From: an uncultured Lachnospiraceae bacterium
Lineage (GTDB): Bacteria > Bacillota > Clostridia > Lachnospirales > Lachnospiraceae
NCBI GenBank assembly: GCA_910587045.1
Contig: CAJULG010000001.1
Location: 188,116 to 252,115, forward strand
DNA length: 64,000 nt
Reading direction: 5' to 3'
Below, in pieces: positions 33,080-40,351 of this stretch (the first letter of the stretch is position 1; every line of letters begins with the position of its first letter). A program made the translations under genes and the position numbers. The notes below the pieces were generated by a model, which worked only from the letters and a program-made list of their open reading frames with translations, searched no databases and was not told the origin of the DNA.

Positions 33080-34072
33080 AAGAATTCCGCACTTTTGTCT
33101 TACCTGCTGTTCTACCTCAGCCATCGTCTCCGGATTCTCCCTCAAGTATGTTTTAGCATTTTCCCTGCCCTGTCCGATCTTTTCACCTAAATAGGCAAAC
33201 CAGGCACCAGACTTCTGAATCACCTCATGGGCCACTGCCAGATCCAGAATATCACCTTCTCTTGATATTCCTTCCCCAAACATAATATCGAATTCCGCTT
33301 CCCGGAATGGAGGGGCAACCTTATTCTTAACCACCTTTACCCTGGTCCGGTTTCCGATTACCTCCGTTCCCTTTTTCAGGGTCTCGATCCTTCGTACATC
33401 CAGTCGCACCGATGCATAGAACTTTAACGCCCGGCCGCCGGTTGTGGTTTCCGGATTTCCAAACATTACACCAACCTTTTCCCGTAACTGGTTAATGAAT
33501 ATTACAATACAATTTGATTTACTGATGACTGCGGTCAGCTTTCGAAGTGCCTGTGACATCAGACGGGCCTGTAATCCTACATGGGAATCTCCCATCTCAC
33601 CATCGATCTCCGCCTTCGGCACCAGTGCGGCTACCGAATCAATGATCACGATATCCACAGCACCGGAACGTACCATTGTCTCGGCAATCTCCAGCGCCTG
33701 TTCTCCGTTATCCGGCTGTGATATATATAAATTATCAATATCGACACCGATATTCTTTGCATAAGTCGGATCCAGAGCATGTTCCGCATCAATAAATCCA
33801 GCGATCCCTCCCTGCTTTTGTACCTCTGCCACCGCGTGGAGTGCAACTGTTGTTTTACCACTGGACTCCGGTCCATATATTTCTACGATTCTTCCCTTTG
33901 GCAGCCCGCCCAGTCCCAGTGCCAGATCCAGGCTCAGAGAACCGGTAGAAATTGTCTCAATATTCATATTTGCTCCGGAATCTCCCAGCTTCATAACAGA
34001 GCCTTTTCCATATTGTCGTTCAATCTGTGCCAGTGCGGCATCCAATGCTTTTAATCTCTCTTCACTTGCCAT
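33041..34072 (-). CDS. recA: Recombinase RecA
   Basis: RecA forms filaments on single-stranded DNA, drives strand exchange and triggers LexA cleavage. The 343-residue protein has Walker A GPESSGKTT, the VDIVIIDSVAALVP Walker B region, loop L1 (GDSHVGLQARLMSQALRKL) and L2 (FINQLREKVGVMFGNPETTTGG). It ends unusually. After the normal ENPETMAEVEQQVRQK the frame runs into a repeat and finishes CGILCLEEGPAQREES, without the usual acidic tail. The ATG at 34072 has AGGAGGATATT. Upstream are a promoter and a LexA box, so it should be SOS-induced. Confidence 0.97.
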   Translation of the reverse strand: MASEERLKALDAALAQIERQYGKGSVMKLGDSGANMNIETISTGSLSLDLALGLGGLPKGRIVEIYGPESSGKTTVALHAVAEVQKQGGIAGFIDAEHALDPTYAKNIGVDIDNLYISQPDNGEQALEIAETMVRSGAVDIVIIDSVAALVPKAEIDGEMGDSHVGLQARLMSQALRKLTAVISKSNCIVIFINQLREKVGVMFGNPETTTGGRALKFYASVRLDVRRIETLKKGTEVIGNRTRVKVVKNKVAPPFREAEFDIMFGEGISREGDILDLAVAHEVIQKSGAWFAYLGEKIGQGRENAKTYLRENPETMAEVEQQVRQKCGILCLEEGPAQREES

Positions 34073-34086
34073 AATATCCTCCTGAT

Positions 34087-34100
34087 AAAACATATGTTCG
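34087..34100 (-). promoter_or_regulatory. LexA (SOS) operator of recA
   Basis: CGAACATATGTTTT on the minus strand matches the Gram-positive LexA/DinR box CGAACRNRYGTTYC at all but the last base. It lies between the predicted transcription start and the recA ATG. Confidence 0.75.
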
Positions 34101-34114
34101 ATTTCCTGTTTCTT

Positions 34115-34143
34115 ATCCTAATATATTTTGTGACTTCTGTCAA
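34115..34143 (-). promoter_or_regulatory. Sigma-A promoter of recA
   Basis: On the minus strand TTGACA (34143-34138), 17 bases, TAGGAT (34120-34115). LexA bound at 34087-34100 would sit just downstream of the start site. Confidence 0.65.
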
Positions 34144-34419
34144 CCTGTTTTTCCATCCTGTTCCTATTTTTCCTCCTCCCTGCTCCTCCATTATGGATTC
34201 CTTATTCTGAACGCCTATTGCCAGTCTCTTTCCAGATCATAGCATACCGAAATGCCAAACCAGTGCAAAATGATATAATAATGTGAAAAACAGATTTTTT
34301 ATAAAGTACAGTTTATCATTCCAGTATATAATTGTAAATATTTTATTTAATAAATGATCGTATTTTAGATTGAATTTATATATAATTTATTTTAATTTTC
34401 TGTAATCAACGGTTCCTCC
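34144..34419. other. Intergenic region between recA and tmcAL
   Basis: These bases separate the divergent recA and tmcAL promoters; the whole gene-free stretch is 34073-34497. The part from about 34260 to 34400 is very AT-rich. I see no open frame with an SD, no tRNA, no clear hairpin terminator and no repeat in it. It may contain upstream promoter or DNA-bending elements, but nothing specific is supported. Confidence 0.5.
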
Positions 34420-34448
34420 TTGCATTCCACACATTTCTCCTGTATGCT
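34420..34448 (+). promoter_or_regulatory. Possible promoter of tmcAL-ylbJ
   Basis: TTGCAT (34420-34425), 17 bases, TATGCT (34443-34448), about 50 bases before the tmcAL start. Confidence 0.45.
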
Positions 34449-34497
34449 GTAATTATATACCAAATAGCAATCTGTCCAGCATAGCAAGGAGAATCAT

Positions 34498-35784
34498 ATG
34501 AACATTACCGGTATCATTGCAGAATATAATCCGTTTCATAACGGACACCAATATCAGCTGGAAGAAGCCCGCCGGCTGACCAACGCTGACTATCTTATCG
34601 TTATTATGAACGGAAATTTCATGCAAAGAGGTATTCCTGCCTATTGGAACAAATACACCCGCGCTGCAATGGCACTCCGCCAGGGTGCGGATGCTGTAAT
34701 TGAATTACCGGTATTATACGGGACTGCAAGTGCTGAGTTTTTTGCACTGGGTGGTGTCCGTCTGCTCCACCAGCTCGGTATTGTTACACATCTGTGCTTT
34801 GGTTGTGAGACGAAGGATACAGAACTGCTTTTATCGATCGCTGATTTATTACATCGGGAACCAGATGCGTTCCGTGCCCGTCTGACTCAGGAGCTGGCTC
34901 GAGGCAATTCCTTCCCCAAGGCGAGAGCCCGGTCAATACTGGATTCTCTTGAGAGCATTTCTGTTGCCTATACGGAAACAGAAGTAGAGGAGCTGTTAAC
35001 AAAACCAAATACAATACTCGCCCTGGAGTATCTTAAGGCTCTGATGCAGACGCATAGCAATATCCAGCCGCTTCCATGTCTGCGTACAGATACCGGTTAC
35101 CATGAGATCCACTTATCGGACGGATTCTCATCTGCTACTGCCATACGAGAGGTGTATGCAAAACAAGGCTGTACTTCTGCTCTGCAAAATACGGTGCCTC
35201 CCTATGTATATGAGAAACTGCTGCATGACTTCCAGAATCGTTCTCCGATTGAAATGGATGCCTTTTATCCACTTCTTCAGTACAGTTTATGGAAGCCGCA
35301 GCATCCTCTTAGCGATTATCTGGATGTTTCAACAGATATGGCAAACCGGATCCAGGCAGTATTTCGTCCGGAATACAACTTTTCGCAATTAATAGAAGCA
35401 ATTATCAACAAACAATATACTTATACCCGTATTTACCGTTCTCTGCTTCACATTCTTCTTGATATCCGCAAGGAAGAACTGGCAGCACAGCTTGCAGGAG
35501 AAACCATGCATTATGCCAGACTGTTAGGGTTTCGGAAAGAATCCTCTGCATTGCTAAAGAAACTTCAGGAACACAGCGAACTTCCACTTATAACCAGGGT
35601 TGCTGACAGTCTTCGCACGATGCGGGAACAGGGAAATGCAGCAGGTGCCCGTCTGCTGGAGCTGGACATGTCCTGCTCGCATCTGTATGAACAAACTGTT
35701 GTCAACCAGTATGGTGGAAGTGCCATCAACGAGTATACTGCCGGCATCATAATTGACGATAGCAGTTATGATTCTGTCTCATAG
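34498..35784 (+). CDS. tmcAL: tRNA(Met) cytidine acetate ligase TmcAL (YlbM)
   Basis: TmcAL activates acetate with ATP and forms N4-acetylcytidine at the wobble position of elongator tRNA-Met. The 428-residue protein begins with the nucleotidyltransferase motif GIIAEYNPFHNGH. MNGNFMQRGIPA and ADAVIELPVLYGTASAEFFA follow, and the C-terminal half is the usual helical tRNA-binding part. Length is normal (about 400-430). AAGGAGAATCAT precedes the ATG. Gene order tmcAL-ylbJ next to coaD-rsmD matches the ylbH-ylbM region of Bacillus, though here the two pairs converge. Confidence 0.92.
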   Translation: MNITGIIAEYNPFHNGHQYQLEEARRLTNADYLIVIMNGNFMQRGIPAYWNKYTRAAMALRQGADAVIELPVLYGTASAEFFALGGVRLLHQLGIVTHLCFGCETKDTELLLSIADLLHREPDAFRARLTQELARGNSFPKARARSILDSLESISVAYTETEVEELLTKPNTILALEYLKALMQTHSNIQPLPCLRTDTGYHEIHLSDGFSSATAIREVYAKQGCTSALQNTVPPYVYEKLLHDFQNRSPIEMDAFYPLLQYSLWKPQHPLSDYLDVSTDMANRIQAVFRPEYNFSQLIEAIINKQYTYTRIYRSLLHILLDIRKEELAAQLAGETMHYARLLGFRKESSALLKKLQEHSELPLITRVADSLRTMREQGNAAGARLLELDMSCSHLYEQTVVNQYGGSAINEYTAGIIIDDSSYDSVS

Positions 35785-35822
35785 TACATATATTAAAGTA
35801 ACAAAATCAGGAACTGTAGATC

Positions 35823-36683
35823 ATGCAGACAATACTTATCATCTTTTTTCTCGCACTCATACTGATCTGTATGCTGTTTCATGTTCCGATTGTAATTGCC
35901 GGTGCTCATACCGGTCTGGAACTCTGGTATGAATCTGTCCTGCCCTCCATACTTCCGTTTATGATCATTACCAGTCTGTTATTGCAGAAAATACAAGGCA
36001 GGGGAATCTGCTATCTGGGACTTTGCTGCGGACTCCCGGTTGGTGCAAATCTGGTCAATCAACAGGCCGTCACCGGACAGTTGGATTTCCGGACAGCGAA
36101 TGCCCTGTTGTGTATCTGCAATATCACCAGTCCTATGTTTATCAGTGGTTATATCCTGAATCAGACATTAAAAAAACAGGTATCTCCAATCCTGTTTTTT
36201 CTTGTGATCTATCTTCCTCTCGGCCTGTATGGGATTATTACATTTCTAATGAACAAGCGGAAACCCTCCCCTGCCCGGAACCGGTCTGCCATCCCACAAC
36301 ATAGCCTTACTCATCCCTCCCAGTCTTTTGAGATGATCATTAAGCACTCCCTGCAGGTCATACTCATGGTCGGGATTTATATTATGTTGTTTTGCATTGT
36401 GATACAATTTCTGACTTCCTGGCTCCCCGGCGATTCCATTCCTGCGAGAATCTGTCTCTCTACTCTGGAAATCACCAATGGCATCCATCTGTTAGCGGGC
36501 CTGCCGCTTTCCATGCAGCAAAAAACAGCCCTCATTGCAGGCCTGACTTCCTTTGGCGGTATCTGCAGCATCCTGCAGACCAAAAGCGTCCTGACTGACA
36601 ACAGGCTGTCTATTCTTCATTATCTTCTCGTAAAAATATGTATGGGGATCGTAAGCTATCTTCTGGCACTGGTGTTTCTATAA
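35823..36683 (+). CDS. ylbJ: Sporulation integral membrane protein YlbJ-like
   Basis: The 286-residue protein has about 7-8 hydrophobic helices. The family-typical beginning of the transport-like domain is LWYESVLPSILPFMIITSLL, followed by GLCCGLPVGANLVNQQ and the CNITSPMFI motif. These match YlbJ, a sporulation membrane protein of the nucleoside-recognition (Gate) type, somewhat shorter than the ~400-residue Bacillus protein. It follows tmcAL by 38 bases. Its TAA stop touches the stop of the convergent coiled-coil gene without a gap, so no terminator can lie between them. Confidence 0.8.
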   Translation: MQTILIIFFLALILICMLFHVPIVIAGAHTGLELWYESVLPSILPFMIITSLLLQKIQGRGICYLGLCCGLPVGANLVNQQAVTGQLDFRTANALLCICNITSPMFISGYILNQTLKKQVSPILFFLVIYLPLGLYGIITFLMNKRKPSPARNRSAIPQHSLTHPSQSFEMIIKHSLQVILMVGIYIMLFCIVIQFLTSWLPGDSIPARICLSTLEITNGIHLLAGLPLSMQQKTALIAGLTSFGGICSILQTKSVLTDNRLSILHYLLVKICMGIVSYLLALVFL

Positions 36684-37445
36684 CTACTCACCAAACAGAT
36701 CCTCCTCTTCTTCTTCATATTCGAAGCTTTCCTCATCCGGTTCTGCTGCTGCCGGCTCCTGTTCGGTATAGCCAGCCGGTTCCTGCGCTTCATACCCATA
36801 TCCCGGCTGTGCAGTCTGATAATTTTTCTCCGGTGTAAAAGCACTGTCCACATACTGTGGCTCCGGCTGAATTTCCGGCTGCTGTGCCTGGATCATCGCC
36901 AGATGCTGTTCTTCAATTTCCTTCCGGTTTGCATCAATTACTGCTGCGTTATTCTGTAAAGACTCAATTAAATTCTCATAATTCGTCTTTTCTACTTCCA
37001 TGGTCGTCTGAATGTACTTCTCTATATCATTCAGCATACCGGTCGTATACTCCATCATGCCAAGACGAATTTCTGCTGCTTCTGCATTGGCCTGTTCGAT
37101 GATCGCATTCCGATCCATACCTGCCTGTCGCAGGATTTCCTCTGCCTGAATATTCGCAAGTGTTACGATCTCACTTTCATCCACCAGTCTTCTTGCTTCA
37201 TTGGAGGCTTCCGCTACGATAGATTCTGCCCGAGTTCTGGCATCGGTCATGATTCCTTCCTTATTCCGCATGATCTTCTTGCTTCGCTCCAGTTCACTCG
37301 GCATCTTTAAACGCAACTCATTTAACATGGCCTCCAACTCACTTTTCGGCACACTGATACGATCGGACGAAAACGCTACATACTTGCAGCTGTCAATAAA
37401 CATCTCTATCTCATTGATCATATCTTCTACGCCTTTTTTACCCAT
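36684..37445 (-). CDS. Coiled-coil protein, DivIVA/ATPase-subunit-like, unknown function
   Basis: The 253-residue cytosolic protein has no catalytic motif. Residues about 50-185 are strongly helical and charged with frequent Ala (ARTRAESIVAEASNEARRLV, EEILRQAGMDRNAIIEQANA). This is a pattern shared with DivIVA-like scaffolds and with peripheral stalk subunits of rotary ATPases. The C-terminal 60 residues are low-complexity Gln/Pro/Tyr/Glu-rich, ending in EEEEEDLFGE. Proteins of this type often neighbour coaD in Lachnospiraceae, in my recollection. AGGAGGATAGAAG precedes the start. It may be an organiser of cell-pole or envelope complexes, but that is a guess from shape. Confidence 0.75.
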   Translation of the reverse strand: MGKKGVEDMINEIEMFIDSCKYVAFSSDRISVPKSELEAMLNELRLKMPSELERSKKIMRNKEGIMTDARTRAESIVAEASNEARRLVDESEIVTLANIQAEEILRQAGMDRNAIIEQANAEAAEIRLGMMEYTTGMLNDIEKYIQTTMEVEKTNYENLIESLQNNAAVIDANRKEIEEQHLAMIQAQQPEIQPEPQYVDSAFTPEKNYQTAQPGYGYEAQEPAGYTEQEPAAAEPDEESFEYEEEEEDLFGE

Positions 37446-37528
37446 TCTTCTATCCTCCTGATCTACAATTCCTATAACGATAATCTATCCCGTCAAAATC
37501 TCCTGAAAAGCATCGGTTCGCAGTCTGT

Positions 37529-38008
37529 CTAGCCCTTCATCTTCGCCTGCAGTATTGGAACAACATTCTGCGGAACAAAGGCAGAAACATCTTCTCCATA
37601 ACTTGCAAACTCCTTCACAATGCTGGAACTTAAATACGAATATTCTATATTGGTGGTCAAAAAAACTGTATCGACATCCGGAGCTACAATACGGTTGCTC
37701 TGTGCAATCTGCAACTCATATTCAAAGTCTGTAACAGCCCGTAATCCACGAACGATCACATTGGTATCCATTTCTCTGGCAAAATCCACTAACAGACCGG
37801 AAAAGGAAACCACCCTGCAATTCAATATCATTTTTGTTGCTTCCTTCAACATATTAACACGTTCTTCCACAGAAAACAATGCAGTTTTCGCACTGTTTAC
37901 CAATACGCCAACGATTATCTCATCAAAAATGTCTGCAGAACGCTGAATAATATCCAGATGTCCAAATGTTACCGGGTCAAAGCTTCCGGCATAAACTGCC
38001 CGCTTCAT
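37529..38008 (-). CDS. coaD: Phosphopantetheine adenylyltransferase
   Basis: CoaD transfers AMP from ATP to 4'-phosphopantetheine in coenzyme A synthesis. The 159-residue length is typical. The nucleotidyltransferase motif GSFDPVTFGHLDII is near the N-terminus. RGLRAVTDFEYE and YSYLSSSIVKE complete the ATP site. GGAGGCGGCGGA precedes the start, which overlaps the rsmD stop by 4 bases. The rsmD-coaD pair is a widespread conserved arrangement. Confidence 0.97.
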   Translation of the reverse strand: MKRAVYAGSFDPVTFGHLDIIQRSADIFDEIIVGVLVNSAKTALFSVEERVNMLKEATKMILNCRVVSFSGLLVDFAREMDTNVIVRGLRAVTDFEYELQIAQSNRIVAPDVDTVFLTTNIEYSYLSSSIVKEFASYGEDVSAFVPQNVVPILQAKMKG

Positions 38009-38568
38009 TCCGCCGCCTCCTTATATAAAAACGTATGCTTATTCGTCTTATACTCTTTCACCCTTTGAATCACAAGGGGTAAAGTATGTGCATCATCAAA
38101 TGCAGTATCCAGAGCAGACTCTACTACAACTAACGTATCCTCATTTAGAATAGAGGAATCTGCCAGCATAGACAGTACATCCTGCTCCAGTCCCATATGA
38201 TAAGGAGGATCCATAAAGATCACATCAAACAAAATTCCTCTTTGTTCCAGACGTCGAATGGCGCTGAGGACATCACATGCCAGCACCTCTGCCCGATTCT
38301 CCAATCTTGTATGCTCCAGATTGGCCTGGATCACACGCACTGCACTCCGGCTGTTATCTACAAAAAATGCCTTTTGAGCGCCTCTGCTCAGGGCTTCGAT
38401 ACCAATTCCCCCGCTGCCGCTGAACAGATCCAGAAATACGCAACCCGGCAGTTCTGGTGCCAGTATATTGAATAATGTCTCCTTGATCCGGTCTGTCGTC
38501 GGACGGGTATCCATTCCCGGTACTGTCTTTAATTGTAAACTCCTTGCTGTTCCTGCTATAACCCGCAT
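38005..38568 (-). CDS. rsmD: 16S rRNA (guanine(966)-N2)-methyltransferase RsmD
   Basis: RsmD methylates G966 of 16S rRNA with S-adenosylmethionine. The 187-residue protein has the start MRVIAGTARSLQL, TRPTTDRIKETLFNIL, SAM-binding FLDLFSGSGGIGIEALSRGA and the catalytic DPPY in FMDPPYHMG. All are typical. It overlaps coaD by four bases. Upstream lies the glucanase gene stop at 38623; no promoter stands out. Confidence 0.95.
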   Translation of the reverse strand: MRVIAGTARSLQLKTVPGMDTRPTTDRIKETLFNILAPELPGCVFLDLFSGSGGIGIEALSRGAQKAFFVDNSRSAVRVIQANLEHTRLENRAEVLACDVLSAIRRLEQRGILFDVIFMDPPYHMGLEQDVLSMLADSSILNEDTLVVVESALDTAFDDAHTLPLVIQRVKEYKTNKHTFLYKEAAE

Positions 38569-38622
38569 ATCCGTTTCTGTTCCCTGCTTATCTAAATTGG
38601 TGCTTCGAATTCTCTATTGCTT

Positions 38623-40152
38623 CTACTTTCCTTGAATCTGTTCCCGGATCCATTTTCCGGTATCGGACAACTCACTTTCTTCCCAGCCGGAGGTCTTCGA
38701 ACATCCGGAGGAGATCAGGGCTGAGGTTTCCGCCTTGTTAGAGAGACTCCAGGAACAATAGCTAAGATTATTATCATTGATCAGGTCAAACCACTTCTGT
38801 GCCTGATCATAATCATTGGCTCCATTCCCGGATGCATCACATATACTGAATTCCGATACGAAGACCGGCAGGCCCTTATCCAGTGCATAGGTAACCTTAT
38901 TCCGAATGTTGTCCGTATGCGTTGCTGCATAAAAGTGAATGGCATACATAATATTGGTCTGTCCTGTGATCGGATTATCTGCGGCTATATCCACATCCTG
39001 AGACCAGGTAGGTGTTCCTACGATAATGATGGCATCCTTATGATTCTTACGGATGATCGGAATAATTGCTTCTGCATATGGCTTGACGCTGCCATCCCAG
39101 GTAGTTCCGCCATTCGGTTCATTGCAGATTTCATAGATGACATTATCATAATCTGCATATTTTGCAGACACCTCTGCAAAAAACGCTTCTGCCTCTCCCT
39201 GATTCTTCTTTGGGTCCAAATCGTGCAGAACATGCCAGTCGATGATCACATACATACCAAGCTCCGTTGCTGCATTGACGCCTGTATCGATCAATGCCTT
39301 TAGCTGGGCCTGATCCCCGCCGCTGCAATAACCTCCGTTTTCATCCGTATACATGGCAAGTCGTACTACATTGCCGCCCCAGTCATCCCGAATGGTCTGA
39401 AATGCTTCTTTATTTACAAACTCCGGAAACCATGCCAGTCCATGCGTGCTGACACCCTTTAACTGATACGGATCTCCATTCTTATCCACCAGTTGTGTTC
39501 CTTCCACCTGTAATTTCCCGTGGTTTTCCAGAGGGGTTCCAGACTCCGGCTCCGGTTTTACCGCCTGTTCCGTACTCTTTTCTTCTGTCGTCGGTTCCTC
39601 GGTTGCCGCTACTGCAGTACCATCCTGCTTTTCTCCATTTACATATAATACCGCAATCTCCGGTGTGATTGCAGATGGAGTCGTCATGTTAAAGCCGACC
39701 TCAATCTTCTGGCCCTTTGCCACTGCAGCCCCCCAGTCGGTAGCTGTGATCGTCAGGGTCGTCCCCTTCACTTCTGCGGTACAGCCCCAGGCATCCGCTA
39801 CGCTGCTTCCTTCCGGAACCTCCACCTGTGTATACCACTCTGTTACATCCTTGTCACTCTTATTGGTAAATGCTACATTATAGGTAGCTCCAACCGAACC
39901 ATTATTATCCCAGCTTCCGGTAATTGATATCTGTACATCATACAACGAAGCCGCAGGCTTCTCCTCTGTTCCGGTATCATCTGTACTCTCTGTTGTTTCC
40001 GTTGAAACAGTCTGGGTATCATCCTCCGTGCCTGGCACCGGTTCCTTCGGGTTGCCCTTTCCGATCAATATTCCTAACACTAATGCCGCCGCAACTGCAA
40101 GCACTGCGATCACACCAATGATCAGTTGTTTTTTATGCTCCTTAAACCACAT
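38623..40152 (-). CDS. Membrane-anchored GH5 endoglucanase with a CBM2-like domain
   Basis: The 509-residue protein is predicted to hydrolyse beta-1,4-glucan or a related polymer at the cell surface. An N-terminal anchor (about residues 8-30) and a Thr/Glu-rich linker are followed by a CBM2-like beta domain (about residues 68-175; SITGSWDNNGSVGATYNVAF). A second linker leads to a GH5 catalytic domain from about residue 215. EICNEPNG holds the acid/base Glu and VFVSEFSICD the nucleophile; ILDWH-like YVIIDWHVLHD is also typical. The ATG at 40152 is supported by GGGAGAGGTTATT. The frame stays open upstream through repeat DNA, but those codons are unlikely to be translated. Confidence 0.92.
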   Translation of the reverse strand: MWFKEHKKQLIIGVIAVLAVAAALVLGILIGKGNPKEPVPGTEDDTQTVSTETTESTDDTGTEEKPAASLYDVQISITGSWDNNGSVGATYNVAFTNKSDKDVTEWYTQVEVPEGSSVADAWGCTAEVKGTTLTITATDWGAAVAKGQKIEVGFNMTTPSAITPEIAVLYVNGEKQDGTAVAATEEPTTEEKSTEQAVKPEPESGTPLENHGKLQVEGTQLVDKNGDPYQLKGVSTHGLAWFPEFVNKEAFQTIRDDWGGNVVRLAMYTDENGGYCSGGDQAQLKALIDTGVNAATELGMYVIIDWHVLHDLDPKKNQGEAEAFFAEVSAKYADYDNVIYEICNEPNGGTTWDGSVKPYAEAIIPIIRKNHKDAIIIVGTPTWSQDVDIAADNPITGQTNIMYAIHFYAATHTDNIRNKVTYALDKGLPVFVSEFSICDASGNGANDYDQAQKWFDLINDNNLSYCSWSLSNKAETSALISSGCSKTSGWEESELSDTGKWIREQIQGK

Positions 40153-40179
40153 AATAACCTCTCCCCTTCTCCATTGTTT

Positions 40180-40335
40180 CGAAACCTTCGGTTTCTCGGT
40201 GTTCGTCCCGCCTTCTGCACAAGCGCTCACCTGCGAAACCTTCGGTTTCTCGGTGTTCGTTTCACTCACATAGCGCCTGAAAGATTCGTCTTCCTGCAAG
40301 CAGTCGCCGAATCTTTCACGTCGCTGCGTGAGCGC
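40180..40335. repeat. Composite palindromic repeat between recG and the glucanase gene
   Basis: Two identical 27-base direct copies (40180-40206 and 40234-40260) each contain GAAACC-TTC-GGTTTC, a 6-bp hairpin. They are followed by a large inverted repeat. Its inner arms are GAAAGATTCG (40279-40288) and CGAATCTTTC (40308-40317), 10 bp perfect. The outer arms CTCACATAGCG and CGCTGCGTGAG match at 9 of 11. CGCTCAC also appears at 40214-40220 and inverted near 40328. It looks like a REP/MITE-like structured repeat rather than a gene. Confidence 0.7.
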
Positions 40336-40351
40336 TTATGCGTTCATTGTA

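Noticed and set aside
34260..34400. AT-rich stretch as a replication origin
   Set aside because: I did not recognise a DnaA-box cluster there, and dnaA/dnaN are absent. AT-richness between divergent promoters is common.
40153..40299. A 49-codon upstream extension of the GH5 gene containing the repeated peptide NTEKPKVS
   Set aside because: The codons come from palindromic repeat DNA, and a proper SD lies before the ATG at 40152, followed by a typical membrane anchor.
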